From assembly GCA_014925825.1 (NCBI GenBank), contig JACGCK010000163.1, forward strand, positions 1 through 64,000: a stretch of 64,000 bases of DNA. The letters run 5' to 3'. The position numbers and the translations under genes are program-made. This DNA comes from Pholiota molesta (lineage: Eukaryota > Basidiomycota > Agaricomycetes > Agaricales > Strophariaceae). Below, piece after piece: positions 31,515-43,120 of this stretch; within the stretch, counting starts at the first letter, position 1, and every line of letters starts with the position of its first letter. Below the pieces are notes generated by a model. It worked only from the letters and a program-made list of their open reading frames with translations. It was not told the origin of the DNA and did no database searches.

Positions 31515-34302
31515 GATGAATAAGGTGCGGGGTTGGCGTGAGGGTAGGTTTAAATTGGGGTTCGTTCGAGAGACCTGCTACTCGAAGATGTGTGGAAGCT
31601 CAGCTTGCAGAAAACATTGCATTTTCGCGATGCCTTTATACTCTGTCGGTTTGCGAAGGTCCTATCGGTTACCTTAGTTTCGTTTCAGCGCAATTTCTGA
31701 TAGGGTTTCTAGATCTACGTAAAGCTTCCATCGTGAAGATCATAATTATGTAAAATTTCTGCCATGTTCAGTTCACTGTTCAATGAGAATCAATTAGTAG
31801 TTGCGTACTTGGTGATCAGTTCAAGCTCTGCGGTCACGGCCAAAAGAAATCTGAAGTTGACGTCATGACCTCCCTGAGACGCTGGGCGTCAAGCTGCATG
31901 CTAATAACGGAAAGAACATCGAAAGCTCAACGATTAGGTGGCGAGCGGACTGTGACAGACAGTGGCAACTGCTCGCTCAGGATGGACCTGGTGCCACATC
32001 GTCTGATTATTCCAGCCGGTTACCTCAGGCTATGGGTGCTTCTCAAATCATACGTAAGTACTAACTTGTCTTCAAATTCCGGCCGTGTGATTGAGACGAA
32101 CATACATAAGCTTTTTCACCATCATAGGTACCTTCATATCTTTTTTGGATGTCATTTATGTAAAAGTCACCAGAGGTCTGAGGATAAGTCGTTAGATAGC
32201 CATGGAATTCTGAGCTTCAGTAAAGGCTGGTAAAGGTGATTTAGACCGTTGACTTCAGAAGTCTGAAAATGTGTGATCATTGAGTGAGGTCAAGATATCT
32301 ATGTACTCCGCCGAAGTCGGACATAATCTGGGGTAGCGACAGGATCAATGCGAAACGAAATATGACATTCGCATCTTCGGCGCCCTACTAATAATGGGCG
32401 TTGATTCAGCAAGATTCACTGGCTGCATCGAATTCGACATCGCCCATGTGCATGAATGCATGACGGCTTGCCGTTACCGTACTCAACGGACACAGTTACC
32501 CAGCAGTTACCTCTGCACACATCTAGCTTTCCGAAAAACATTGTATCCCACCTACCCCTTCTCACCGCCCATGGAGGAGCGTATTTCCCGATGTTTCGTC
32601 TTTCCTGGAACAGGTTGACAAGTAAAGGCTCGCACCCTCCCACGGACAAAGATGTATTGAATAAGTGACTCTGATACAATGGTCGCCGCTCTCGCGTCGC
32701 TATTCTATCTCTTGGAAAGGTGCCCGGCCCAGGAAGTTCAGAAAAAGGCCTAGACGAGGTCGGTGACAGCATAGTAGCGATGGACCCTCGACCAAACGCA
32801 CTTAATTGCCATGCGTTGATGTCTGTATCGTGAGTGCGCTACTACCTACCCTCCAATACCACTGGGGATTCCGCACTGCGTCAAAGAGGATGATCATTAC
32901 GATGGGTATTTTAGACCTGATCCAAAAGGACAATGCTGTTAGTTTACTATCCGAGAAATACTGACAAATGTCAAACGCTCAACGGGATGGTCATATCTGC
33001 CAATGTCTCGTAAATTACTTCATGAACATATTGATATTTACCTATATTAATCTCCCAATCGTTCAGGGCGATTCTGTGCGGTGGCGTGAGACGAAAGGTT
33101 ATATTCAGAGCCGTACATATTCAAACCAGTGAGGTTTCTTGAAAATGAAGACTCGCGTCTTGACATATGGATTTGTGAGGAGGTCAGAAGGAATTATTTT
33201 TTATTCATAAAGTCGTAATGACTAAAATTCATTGTTTTCACACTTCAGAATCTATGTCAGAGATTACAGTGGCTAGTCCAACGGTGATTCTATTTCTACT
33301 TGCTATCGGTGCATGAAATAACTACATACTGACGTTTAAAAATTGTGGTCCTCAGAGTGTAATGTCGTAGCCGTCTTGTAGCCGTCGCCTGTTATGCAGG
33401 AGCTGGGGTTACCTTTGGTACCATCGTAGCTGCCGCCGCTGCGCCAGTTGCGATCCTGGCATGCAATTCTGCATTGGGAACTTGCTCTGCGATGTGTGCC
33501 AGCGGTCACCTCGCCGCATGGGACCGATATCCTTTGCCTTCTCTTAGGCGCGTGCAAGTTGGAAATGGCACCGAGGGAATGGCGTGGCTAAGGCACTGAC
33601 ATGGCGAGCCATGGCATAAGGTGTGGGTCGAGGATGTCGTGGGCCGGGAAGAGGATGGCGGCTCGGATTTTGGATGGAGCGATGGGAGTGGAGATATGCA
33701 AGAGACCTGGGTAGACGTTGAGGCCTGAGGATGGCATGCTTTCTTGTTGAAGAATAGGTTTGAGTCCCACCGTCGGTTGCTTCGACGCTTCGAAGTTGTA
33801 CCATAAAGATAGTTTGCGGGGTATTCTGTAGACTAATTTTTCTGTCGAATCCGGTATGAAAATGTTCTGAAGCAATAATACAACAAGGTTTTTCAAACGG
33901 GAACAGGCGAACAGGATACTTAAAGCAGGACGAAGAAATCGAGCACCCTACAAGCATCGAAGGACGTTAGCTTGTTATTTCTTTACATGCATATTGCAGC
34001 AGTATTTCTGTGAATTGGGAGGTTTTGAGTAAGTTTCGAAACTTGAAACCTGAACGTTTGAAGTTTGAACTTGCTTAAGCTTAAGCTTTGAATCGTCGAC
34101 TGTGTACCGATAAAGCCTAAGGCAAGATGTTGAAGTTGTGTTGAAGGAAACGAACCCAATTGTTGTAAATCATGTGATGTATTTTACCGTCACGGTCCTG
34201 GACCCACGGTGATTTGGGTGAAGCGTGGCAGTCCTCCAGTGTCCACCCTTGTGTTCAACTTCAACTGATAAAGTGGACGCAGTGCATCTTTCAACATTTT
34301 CC
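31515..34302. other. Intergenic, no gene supported
   Basis: About 2.8 kb with only short frames. The first ~180 bp matches the promoter side of the other secreted-protein copy. A minus-strand frame at 33588-33896 (with YPGLLHISTPIAPSKIRAAI) looks mildly protein-like but has no family or splice support. Near 34,030 there is an AT-rich cluster of AACTTGAA/AAGCTTAAGC words. Confidence 0.45.
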
Positions 34303-35330
34303 ATGGATACCGATGAAATTTCTGACGAGAGTCACGAGGCACAGAGCGAGGTTCGAACATGTCCAGGCAAGTGAATTACTTACCTTAAGATGACCGTCCT
34401 TAAAGCTCTGAACTACATAACGATCTACAGTTAAAGATTGCCTCGTTCCCATCGATATCGTCCTCCAATCGTCCGATGGGATACAATTCGGGACACATTC
34501 GAACAACCTGCAACAGTATAGCGAAGGGTTTCCACTAGCAGAATCTGTCATGGTTGACGCGGATATCCCAATTCTTGAAGAAACTGCGGAGGTCATCGAG
34601 ATCATGTTGCAATTCATGCACCATACACGCCAGCCAGACATAAGCAAACTGGAATTTGATCTTTTATTGTCGCTGGCTGAGGCTGTCGAAAAGTACATGA
34701 TTTACTCAGCGATGGCCATATGCAACGTCTACATAGGGTAAGCATCTTAATTAGCCTTGATCACAATTATCTTTCTTGTCTACTTAGTGGAGGCCATTTA
34801 CAGCCTCAATGTTAAAGATCACCCCTTCGACGCCTTGGTATACTCTGTGAAACACGACTATCCTGAGTTAGCAGATAAAGCAGCGCCTCTGACCTTGCCA
34901 ACCGACTCGGAAACCGTAGTCTCCAAGGCTAAAGCGGCCAATCTTCACAGTAGTTTTTTGGTTACATGGGTGCGTAGTTGTTAACCATTTAATATAACCC
35001 CATCTTACGATGCAACATTGCATCTAGTTCCGCTATCGTGATGTTCACGCCAAGGCCGGCCGCTCCTTAATACAACATCCACCTGCACCTGGGACTGGAG
35101 GACTTCATAAAGGAGGAGTTTCAGATTGCGGACTGTGGGAGCCCTACACACAGGACGTTCGGATAAGTAGTGCGATGGAGGATTTCCTTGGGCCTCAGGC
35201 AGCCGAATCTTGCATGTCATCCCATAGCTCTTCGCTCAACTCTTGCTCATATTGCAGTAAGAGGGGTGATCATTGGTGTCGGTCTGCGAGAAACGCATTA
35301 GCAGATATTCCATTGTTTTCTAGTATGTAA
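34303..35330 (+). CDS. BTB/POZ domain protein, 279 aa
   Basis: Four exons (34303-34366, 34431-34737, 34804-34969, 35028-35330) total 280 codons. The first intron uses a GC donor (GCAAGT); the others are GT-AG. The BTB fold starts with DIVLQSSDGIQFGTHSNNL, then FPLAESV, VIEIMLQFMHHTRQPDI and LLSLAEAVEKYMIYSAMAIC. The C-terminal part (ALVYSVKHDYPELADKAAPL, then HKGGVSDCGLWE and SCSYCSKRGDHW) is typical of a large Agaricomycete BTB family. BTB proteins dimerise and often bridge substrates to Cul3 ubiquitin ligases; whether this one does is inference. Confidence 0.85.
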
Positions 35331-35592
35331 ATATGACATGTATGTGCCTACCGCGAATATGGGTAATCCAGATGATATCTGGACCTCCATGAAAAGTGCT
35401 ATTCTGCGATTATGGTCACGAAATCGCGATAGGCTCAACCTCGCCGCTACGCCGTGATTGGGTGTCGAAAAGCCGGCTGCTGCTTCCCACACTTAAGCGC
35501 CCGAAATTTGGGGACGCGTTTGGATTCCGCTCAATTATATAATATCACCCATCCTACCTCTGACGTGCACATCTCATAGTCTGTCACCTACG

Positions 35593-36223
35593 ATGTCCTC
35601 GGATGGTCCTTTGTCCCAATTCTTTTCTCAATATCCATCTTTCACGCAGGCCACTGATAAATCAACATCGTCAGAGTTCTACCGTCTATGTGACGAACAC
35701 GAATGGGAAAGGGATGACCCCGACAGAGCAGAAGCACACGCGGCATACAAAAATGCCTTGACCAGGCAGTTCAATACCAACTACGGCACCGACGACACCA
35801 GTCTCGCGTCTTGGCGATCACTATGCAAGCGCCTAGGCATTTCCCCCATTCCAACCACGCTGAAAGCGTGTCGTATGGTACGTGGCTACGTTTTTCGGTA
35901 ACGTCTATGGAGCTGAGGATCACGTTCTGTAGAAAGTAACCGAGACCCACGTTAACCTTGTGGACTTGGTCGACGTCTTCGACCAAGGAGGAATCGCAAA
36001 GCAATTTGAGTCTGTCGAGGCACTGAGCGAATATACGATCGAGACTGGGAAGTTCTTTCCGAGGGACGATATGGATGCAGGAGATTTATTGAACCATCTC
36101 CTCCGACATATACTCGACCCATCTCGAAATGGTCACCGAGTTGGAAGGACTGGCGGTCGTGGAAGGGGGTCGGAGAGGGGTCGCCGGCGACGGGGGCGGA
36201 AACCGCTGGGTTCAAACTTATAA
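35593..36223 (+). CDS. Fungal-specific small protein, 191 aa
   Basis: Two exons (35593-35877 and 35933-36223) across a 55-bp GTACGT...TGTAG intron give 192 codons. The conserved core is FFSQYPSFTQATDKSTSSEF, then EWERDDPDR and RQFNTNYGTDDTSLASWRSL with GISPIPTTLKACRM. After the intron come ETHVNLVDLVDVFDQGG and YTIETGKFFPRDD. This is a widespread unnamed ascomycete/basidiomycete family. The tail adds an Arg/Gly-rich stretch (GGRGRGSERGRRRRGRK) that could bind nucleic acid. Function unknown. Confidence 0.8.
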
Positions 36224-36617
36224 AAGGACATCTGTTTCTTGATAAACGTGAGCTCAACAGTTAATGTTCATCCACAGTCAGGATTTAAATACTTATTAAT
36301 TAAGCAGGACTCGTCACCTTGCTCAATGATCTTGTGTATGCTGAAGTCCACACACTTCAAAGGTTCGATGCTGCCCATTTTTACAATATTGTCGACAATC
36401 CTGGTCCTAATTATATTCCTTGTTAACTAATAATTAATGATCTCAACAACTTCAGTTATTCACTTTGTAGGCTGCCAAGGTACGATACCTGAGTATCACG
36501 TCACATGCCCGTAGGATGTGATTTCATGATGGCGCCGAGGCACGTTTCCCGTTTAACGTTCAACGTTCAACGTTAACTCTCAACTCGTCTCCTGAGATCA
36601 CCCAGCGTACATCAACC

Positions 36618-37835
36618 ATGAGTTCTGCATCACTGATCAACGTTCCTGCAGGCCTACCAACGCCCGCTTCTCGCAAAGTCTCTCTCGATACACTACTACG
36701 ATTGAAGTGCAAAACGATGGAAGCCGGACTCAGCGACCTACGGCTTGCGCTAAAGACAATGCGGACGACCTGTGCTACGTTAGAGATGCATGCGGAGATG
36801 CTCGAGCTGGAGATCGCAAACTTGAAGAATATCCATGCAGAACCAGCTTCAATGGACCAATATGAGGGCGGGTTTCGTTCAACGATGAACAACTTGGGGG
36901 TGAGCATATATCCAAGTCGACTGATAATTATCAGAAGTGTACTAACATGTGTCGTCTTCGACCACGAAGTTATCTTCAGATGTTAATAATAGGGTAATTA
37001 GCCATTCGAATTTGCTAACGCCAGTGCGTCTACATTCCTCATTTTCTATCACTATTGCGCGCTCATCAATTACTAGCCTGCTACGCCGATCAGGAGCACC
37101 GGGACATATAGAAGACATTCCCTTTCGATTTCTGTGAGTTCGATTTCAAGGTCAGCAGATAGAACTCAACTTGATTTTCTTTTTCCCTCCTATATCATTG
37201 CAGGAGAAAAGAATGCCAAAGCGTAGCTCATTGGATGCGGCTCTGGAAGATTGGGATGTCCTAGAGAGTTGCTTGGACCCAAGGCCGCGCACGAGTCGAA
37301 AACGAGTCCGATTCGCAGACGTCCAAGATAAACCCATATCAAATATAAGAAACCAACTTCACGAATTAGTACGTACGATATATAAAAACTGTCGGCGACA
37401 GACTTGTTGCTGATAGTTGGCTGAATTACACAGCCATCGAGTTCAAGTTCTGATTATCCTCCTCCGACACCTCTATCCTCGTTCCAACTCCCAGAGGTAA
37501 TCGCGTCATTTCCTTCGGAGCCTGATGTTCGACAACTGGAGATAACGGATGTGGCACCTTCTCAGTCCGCAAATAAACTTCGTCTTTCCCGGAGAACCAA
37601 AGACTGTCGCATCAGGATTCGGGCAGGAGACAGGATATCCGCACAGAATGTTTTGCACCGCAAAAGGACGAAGACGCGCTGGGATCCGAGTACCGGGAAG
37701 CGCGTCCCCGTTGCTACAGCTGTTGTGGATGGCAGCAGAAACGGGGAGTTGACATTCAACGTCCCGACAGAAGGCGACGATAATCATGAATTGCGACTGA
37801 GCGAAAGTTTCTCTAAAACGTCGTTAGTAAAGTGA
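36618..37835 (+). CDS. Coiled-coil protein with RVxF-like motif, exon model partial
   Basis: Exon 1 (36618-36899) encodes a Ser/Pro start and a coiled coil (TLLRLKCKTMEAGLSDLRLA, then LEMHAEMLELEIANLKNIHA). A later exon (about 37201-37365) encodes RMPKRSSLDAALEDWDVLES and SRKRVRFADVQDK, and joins in phase to 37434-37835 (SSSSDYPPPTPLSSF through TKTRWDPSTGKRVPVA to the stop). The exons between 36,940 and 37,200 could not be resolved with confidence. KRVRF fits the RVxF docking motif for protein phosphatase 1. Coiled coil, disorder and PP1 motif together would suit a scaffold or chromosome-associated protein, but I recognise no family. Confidence 0.5.
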
Positions 37836-37946
37836 GCTTGAATTTATAATGTAACTTTTTATTGTGATGTTCGGGAGTGTACGAATGGTTTACTACGATG
37901 TAGACTTGAACAGGTCTTCTCACAAGTGGCATTGTTGTTTAAGAGT

Positions 37947-38654
37947 TTAAGTCGCAGGCTTTTCGTGATGAATTTCTGCAGCCTGAGGAGGTATTCCTGG
38001 GAAATGTATCGGGGCCGCCTTTTGGATCGAGGTGATGAATAACTCAGTAATGCGTAATCGACTTCCATCGCCGGCAGGTTCAGCTTCCGGTTTGTGGTCG
38101 ATTCTAGATATCCCCGAAAAATTAATTCGTTGAAAAGCAGCTAGAGCTGTACGAATTTCATACTTTGCACTGAATGTATTGAAATTGAATCTTTGTGCAG
38201 GACCTGCACGAATCCTGAACTTCATCGAGCTCTTGATAACGAAGAATCCGGAAATGATGCCACCCTAATAATGGATTTCAGTATGCGTCCTACAGTACGT
38301 GACAGTAAACCGCACCTTCACATCTTCTTCTTTCTCAGTGGAAGATGGGGATGCATCTATCAGCTCCTTCCAATTCACCGTGGCGTGAGTGACAGCGAAG
38401 TTCGCACTGTTGAGCCTGGCAAGGTATGTATCCTGCGATACCTTCTCGTGATTCATGTAGATTGAAGCATCGATGTCGAAAGTGGTATAATACAACGCTT
38501 TGAAGTCGGCTTCCTCTGTTGGAGGCACGGCCTCGTATAGTCCACTGATGCGCGATTGAAGCCACAGAGACAAGGGGGTTGATTGAATGTAGTCGGATGC
38601 CAGAGGATCAGACAGCGACGGATCCTTGAGATTCGGCTGGTCCTCTTGAGGCAT
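37947..38654 (-). CDS. Hypothetical protein, possible NTF2-like fold, 218 aa
   Basis: Two exons (38654-38316 and 38264-37947) joined by a 51-bp intron give 219 codons. The protein has no signal peptide if started at MPQEDQPNLKD; an in-frame ATG at 38738 would add a hydrophobic leader. Readable blocks are LSLWLQSRISGLYEAVPPTE, FKALYYTTFDIDASIYMNHE, LIDASPSSTEKEEDVK and GGIISGFFVIKSSMKFRIRA. The alternation of an N-terminal helical part with a Tyr-Tyr-Thr-Thr-Phe-Asp strand and long beta segments suggests an NTF2/SnoaL-type cone. That assignment is tentative. The gene is divergent from the carbonic anhydrase gene. Confidence 0.65.
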
Positions 38655-38780
38655 TTTGGTGTGAGGGGATATAAGGAAGGTCAGAATGAGAAAACGTAGT
38701 ATGTTGTGGATGAAATCAAGCATGCGAAATGGGTGCACAGGCGATTAGCCTCGGGTTGAAGTGACGTAGCTATATGTTTC

Positions 38781-38829
38781 ATCTTATCTTATCTTCTGCA
38801 CGGCTCCTCGTAGTAAGATAAGATAAGAT
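38781..38829. promoter_or_regulatory. GATA-motif inverted repeat between divergent genes
   Basis: ATCTTATCTTATCTT (38781-38795) is repeated as its exact complement at 38815-38829 with a 19-bp spacer, giving six GATAAG-type sites. It lies in the ~340 bp between the start of the minus-strand gene and the carbonic anhydrase start. It is a candidate binding site for GATA-family zinc-finger regulators such as nitrogen or light/iron regulators in fungi. Confidence 0.6.
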
Positions 38830-38996
38830 GGACGATCAATCGCACGTGGGGTGATCGAGCCAGGTGGCTGTGCAAGCCAAGCGCTGCCACAAATTTAGCT
38901 TGCCATGGTCCGAATAACTTGTCCCTTGACTCCTCTTTTCCTTCCCGACTCCAATTCTGCTCATTTACGCGTCTACTACGGTGTTCGTCTGCAGAA

Positions 38997-40571
38997 ATGC
39001 CTTTCTCTATGCTTGGTCAAAGCTCGAAAGCCACGACAGCAAATGTCATTCGAACGCATACGCACAGCAGCAAAATATACGCGCATGGATTACACACTCG
39101 GTCTGCTGCTGGTGCGGTCCAAAGCGCACACAAATCGCACACTACCATGAAAAGAAACGCATCCAGGGCTGAGCCTCCAAACTTTTTACCTACGATGCAA
39201 CAACACCGTTGCGTACACAATCGCGCCAGCCGACTATGTTCAAAAGAGGCCAGCGGACGGACCATGCTGACGACAAAACCAACGTATGGCGCTTCTTATG
39301 TGACCAAACGCGCGAGGTCGACGATCGCGGAACTATTTCGAGGCAACGAAGAGTATATGGCAAATATGTCGAAAGAGAATCCTGGGCTGTTAGCGAGTTT
39401 AGCCAACGAGGGGCAACGTATGTTCTTATTCAATCGTGTATCAGCTTGACTTATGACTGTCTTTCTCCTTCCTTCAAGGGCCCCCATTTATGCTGGTAGA
39501 CTGCTCAGATAGTAGGTCTGTGTAATTAATAGTCGTACCAACGAAAACCCCTCTTACCACCCTCGCGTTCGTTCACTTTATAGGGTAAACGAGCAAGGTA
39601 TCTTCTCAGCCCAACCTGGGACCATTTTTACCGCTGGAAACATCGCGAATCGCTTCGATGAGGACGACCTAAACTCGTACGTTTTTCTTTGGCGAACCCG
39701 TGCTCCATGCTCCGGCCTCCCTATGATCACATTCCACCCCAGCTGACGTTCATGCTTCTGCTCTTCTTTCGCCCGCAGGAACGCCGTACTATCGTTTGCC
39801 GTGGAGACACTGAAAGTCAAGCATGTAGTAGTGCTGGGACATTATGGCTGTGGAGGTGTTGCTGCGGCGATGATGCCGCTCACGAGCCCTCCTAAACGAC
39901 CTGCGGATATTGCAGTGCAAGGATGGATATCGCCTATTCGACAGATTTACGAAACGTCAACGAGGTTCATTTTTCTCCCATATCGAGCGTCATTATGCTC
40001 GCTCTGTTAACCTTGGAGTTGCCATTTCATAGGGAGGAGATCGTCGCACATCGAGAAAAAAGTAAAATTCACCCGCCAACCACCCATCCACATCTTCATG
40101 ACCGTACGCTTCAATTCTAAATTTCCATTTCCTCGTCCTAATCGTTCCCTTCCTATAGCTGCCTTCCGCGCCCTCGTCGAAGAGAATGTAAAATCCAACG
40201 TTTTAAAAATTGCAAACTCTACCGTCGTTCGTGAAGTAAGTTTCGATTCGTTTCCGCCTTCCATATCTATTTTTACTGATCCTTCCTCTTACCTTCTGTT
40301 TCCGTAGCTTTTCGCTGCCGCAGCGTCAGCTTCGACGTCCTCACTTTCCTCAGCGTCGCCACCAGCATCATCAGCCATCGCTACCTCACAAGAAACGACA
40401 CCGATTCCCGAGATCTACATCCACGGCTGGGTCTACGATGTCGAGAACGGCAAAGTGTCCGATCTGAACGTGTCTGTTGGCCCTGCTGGACGCGATCTGC
40501 CGTTCAGCCCGTTTCCGGTCATCCCTGCTGGCGTTGAATGCAAGTCCGGCAAACATGGCGGGGGCTGTTAG
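38997..40571 (+). CDS. Beta-class carbonic anhydrase, 368 aa
   Basis: Catalyses reversible hydration of CO2 to bicarbonate with one zinc. Seven exons (38997-39417, 39479-39515, 39584-39676, 39779-39964, 40033-40061, 40159-40235, 40308-40571) sum to 369 codons; two are only 37 and 29 nt. Zinc and active-site motifs are intact: VDCSDSR (Cys and the Asp-Arg dyad, with the Arg codon split by an intron), then [11 protein letters not shown] and [11 protein letters not shown] (His and Cys ligands), with [13 protein letters not shown] near the C-terminus. An N-terminal extension of about 110 residues, rich in Ser, Thr, His, Lys and Arg, could be a mitochondrial presequence. An Ala/Ser insertion ([17 protein letters not shown]) lies before the last strands, an unusual loop. 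Confidence 0.92.
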
Positions 40572-40589
40572 CGATGAAATGCACTACGA

Positions 40590-41023
40590 GAGATCACGTC
40601 TCCTGCGAATTTCTGACCTATATAACATGTGTTCACATGCCTGAGCGTGTCAATGTGTTCCCTGAAATTTGAAGAGATGACCGTGAACTGGTCCCACCTT
40701 ACGCATGTTGTTGTAGCGGGATCGAGGGTCGAAAAATTGAACGTTTTAGATGTCGAGGATATTTTCACCTGCTTTCCGCTACTGCACTTTTGCAACGTTG
40801 ATATTGAGTGCTCCCTTACTGCGCTCGAAAAATGTACTCCATTCTTACTTGCATATCATTCCAGAATCCACTGGGGCTATCCGGGAAAACTACGCATCCT
40901 TTGGATGGCGGGCTCGTCTACTAGTATTATCCCTCGGGAAAAACAATATCGTTATGCGATTTATGATCATAATATGAACGTTCCCATTATTCATGGAAAG
41001 GTTATGAGCTTATGGTATAGTTG
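40590..41023 (+). pseudogene. F-box family gene fragment
   Basis: An open frame includes VSMCSLKFEEMTVNWSHLTH followed by VEKLNVLDVEDIFTCFPLLH. This matches the middle of the F-box genes at 28.6 and 43.1 kb (MCPFHFEEMNVNWSHLTH there). The F-box itself and the C-terminus are missing, and the homology decays after about 40,870. It begins 20 bp after the carbonic anhydrase stop. Confidence 0.7.
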
Positions 41024-41249
41024 AAGACATTTGAACTCGTTGTGGGTTGTTGCCCCTGCAAGTTGGGTTTACCAACGCATGCGCGTGTTGCCTGACAGAA
41101 GACTCGATATGGCCGCTATTTGCCGATTGGCAATGGCATGGTAAGTGGATTTCGGCAGGAATGGATGTGGTTCTGTAAGGTCAGATACCTTGTATTTCAT
41201 TCGGTTCAATTTAGTTCGATTTGCTTGGATTTTCGGTATTGCAAAATAA

Positions 41250-41864
41250 ATGAAAGTCCAAACGACCCTGCCAGATAAATTGAGTTATATTTACTTCTGT
41301 GTGGTTTTACTTGGTTCTGCGCCATTTTCACTGGGAATATTCAAACCGCAATTGAATTTCACCACCATCAGGATGCTACAGGATGCTTCGGCCTCTACCC
41401 CGCCGTCTGACGCGCAACCTCAAATACAGTACCCAAGCCGTCCGTCCCCGAAGAACCCACCTCGACACTCGGTCATCGGTGGCTATGTGATTGACAATGC
41501 CACCTGCGTTGCTTGGGGTTCTCGCATACTTATGACGCCGCTGAATCCCGAAATTCCGAATGATTCCCTCGCGGCTTTCACCGTCATCATGCGGAAGGTT
41601 GAAAACAAGCCCCATCGCGGATTTTTTACTATGGTTGGCTCAGAAAGCTACATCGTCGTGACTCAATCAGCGCCATTTCGTGGGTGGAAGGGGATGGATC
41701 CAGAACTGATACCTAAATTTGAAGAGGGAGAACGCGAGGCTTATGTTCGGGAGCTTCTTAAGGCAGAAGGTGGGCTTACCGTTATTTGTATTCCTTCGAC
41801 ACCTTTATACAACATGGGCTTCGCAGGTGTCACTCAATATGAATTCAGAACAGAGTTGTATTAG
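41250..41864 (+). CDS. Hypothetical protein, up to 205 aa
   Basis: Single open frame. A second in-frame ATG at 41370 (MLQDASASTPPSDAQPQ) follows a leader with a hydrophobic run (YIYFCVVLLGSAPFSLGIF) that could be a signal anchor or untranslated sequence. The body has GGYVIDNATCVAWGSRILM, AAFTVIMRKVENKPHRGFF, EEGEREAYVRELLK and an ending YNMGFAGVTQYEFRTELY. I do not recognise the family. The strongly protein-like composition and uninterrupted length support a real gene. Confidence 0.55.
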   Translation: MKVQTTLPDKLSYIYFCVVLLGSAPFSLGIFKPQLNFTTIRMLQDASASTPPSDAQPQIQYPSRPSPKNPPRHSVIGGYVIDNATCVAWGSRILMTPLNPEIPNDSLAAFTVIMRKVENKPHRGFFTMVGSESYIVVTQSAPFRGWKGMDPELIPKFEEGEREAYVRELLKAEGGLTVICIPSTPLYNMGFAGVTQYEFRTELY

Positions 41865-42082
41865 CTCATCTGACTTTCTGAAGGCGGTGAAGGATGAATC
41901 AATGACGGGGTACTTACTTGTCTGTCATACTGTCATTGTAGTCGTTTTCCGTCTGGGGTGGGGGAGATATTGCCGATTCGTTTGATGCGTAGCTTGCCGC
42001 GCGACAGACTTTTGACAGCCTCACCATTTGACTTGTATCTACCATCTACCAACATTTGAAGCCTTTACTGCAGGACATTCGG

Positions 42083-42836
42083 ATGGTTAGTATCTCACGC
42101 TTTACGCGCCTAACTCACTCGAATATCATTCCAGAACTCAGATTTCAATTCCCCTTTCTCAGAACACGTTCACACCAACTATGTTCCGTCGAGTAGAGAG
42201 AAAGCACATAGTTCGCAACTTCTCGTCGCACCGCAAAAGGAAGTATGTGTACTTGACGCCGAAATCATAGAGCTCCAGAAGAAATTCAACGAGATCAAGG
42301 CAAGAAGGGATGGCCTCTTTACCATTGTTACGGAGCATCGACGCTTGCTCGCCCTTTCAATTCGACGTGTACCAGACAACATTCTGAAGATCACATTCAT
42401 CGATTATTTGCCAACTCATCGTAATGCGAAAATGGCCCTTTCTGAGGCTCCTCTTCGTCGCTTTCGAGAAATGGGCCAACACCAGCTCCGAATCGCCCAC
42501 TCTATCTCCCGAACCTACACGTCGTCAATTTTAATTCGAAGGACTTGGATATGCATGTACGGGACCGGGAAGTCTTTGACTTCATTCAAAGCAAGATGAT
42601 CATTGCTTCTCGGCCGTCGGAAATTCAAGTAGCAGCGCTGACCAGGGTACTTATCATTCACCTTATTGAACGATATGGAAATCGATATTCGCGCTCGGTT
42701 TTCGGATTATATTGCTAACGGTCTGAAGCTGCATCTCACATACCTCAGTCCTTCATTCCGACGTCGATTTCCTTGCGAGAGCTACTTAAGCGATTCAAAT
42801 TTCATCATCACGATCGTCATCGCCATCGCCAGATGA
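42083..42836 (+). pseudogene. F-box family gene with large internal deletion
   Basis: ATG-only first exon (42083-42085), a 49-bp intron, then coding from 42135 (NSDFNSPFSEHVHTNYVPSS). The coiled coil and F-box-like block follow (EHRRLLALSIRRVPDNILKI), up to ALSEAPL near 42,450. There the sequence jumps directly to C-terminal family sequence in another frame (LYLPNLHVVNFNSKDLDMHV, DREVFDFIQSK, EIQVAALTRVL). Comparison with the 55.8-kb and 43.1-kb genes shows most of the leucine-rich body, roughly 300 codons, is missing. The N-terminal half resembles the 55.8-kb gene more than the 43.1-kb one. Confidence 0.75.
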
Positions 42837-43120
42837 AGCAAGTTATCTATAACATTGTTCGCATTATTTACCTATCGAAGTAGCCATCTATGTATGCTTT
42901 CAAGAAATGACTTTCTCTGCTTCAAAGTGATGTGTTCGATAATGGGTGTAATTATCAGCTCGCTCTTTTCCGGCCCGAGGCAGTGCTCTGTCTGACTAAG
43001 GCTTTGGCGATGGTCGGAAACCTTCTCTTGACTTGCTTTTGACCTTGTTCTGAACCTGGAACGATTTAACTCATTTGAGTCCATCTGGCCAACCTGTATC
43101 ATCTCAGAACATGATATAGA

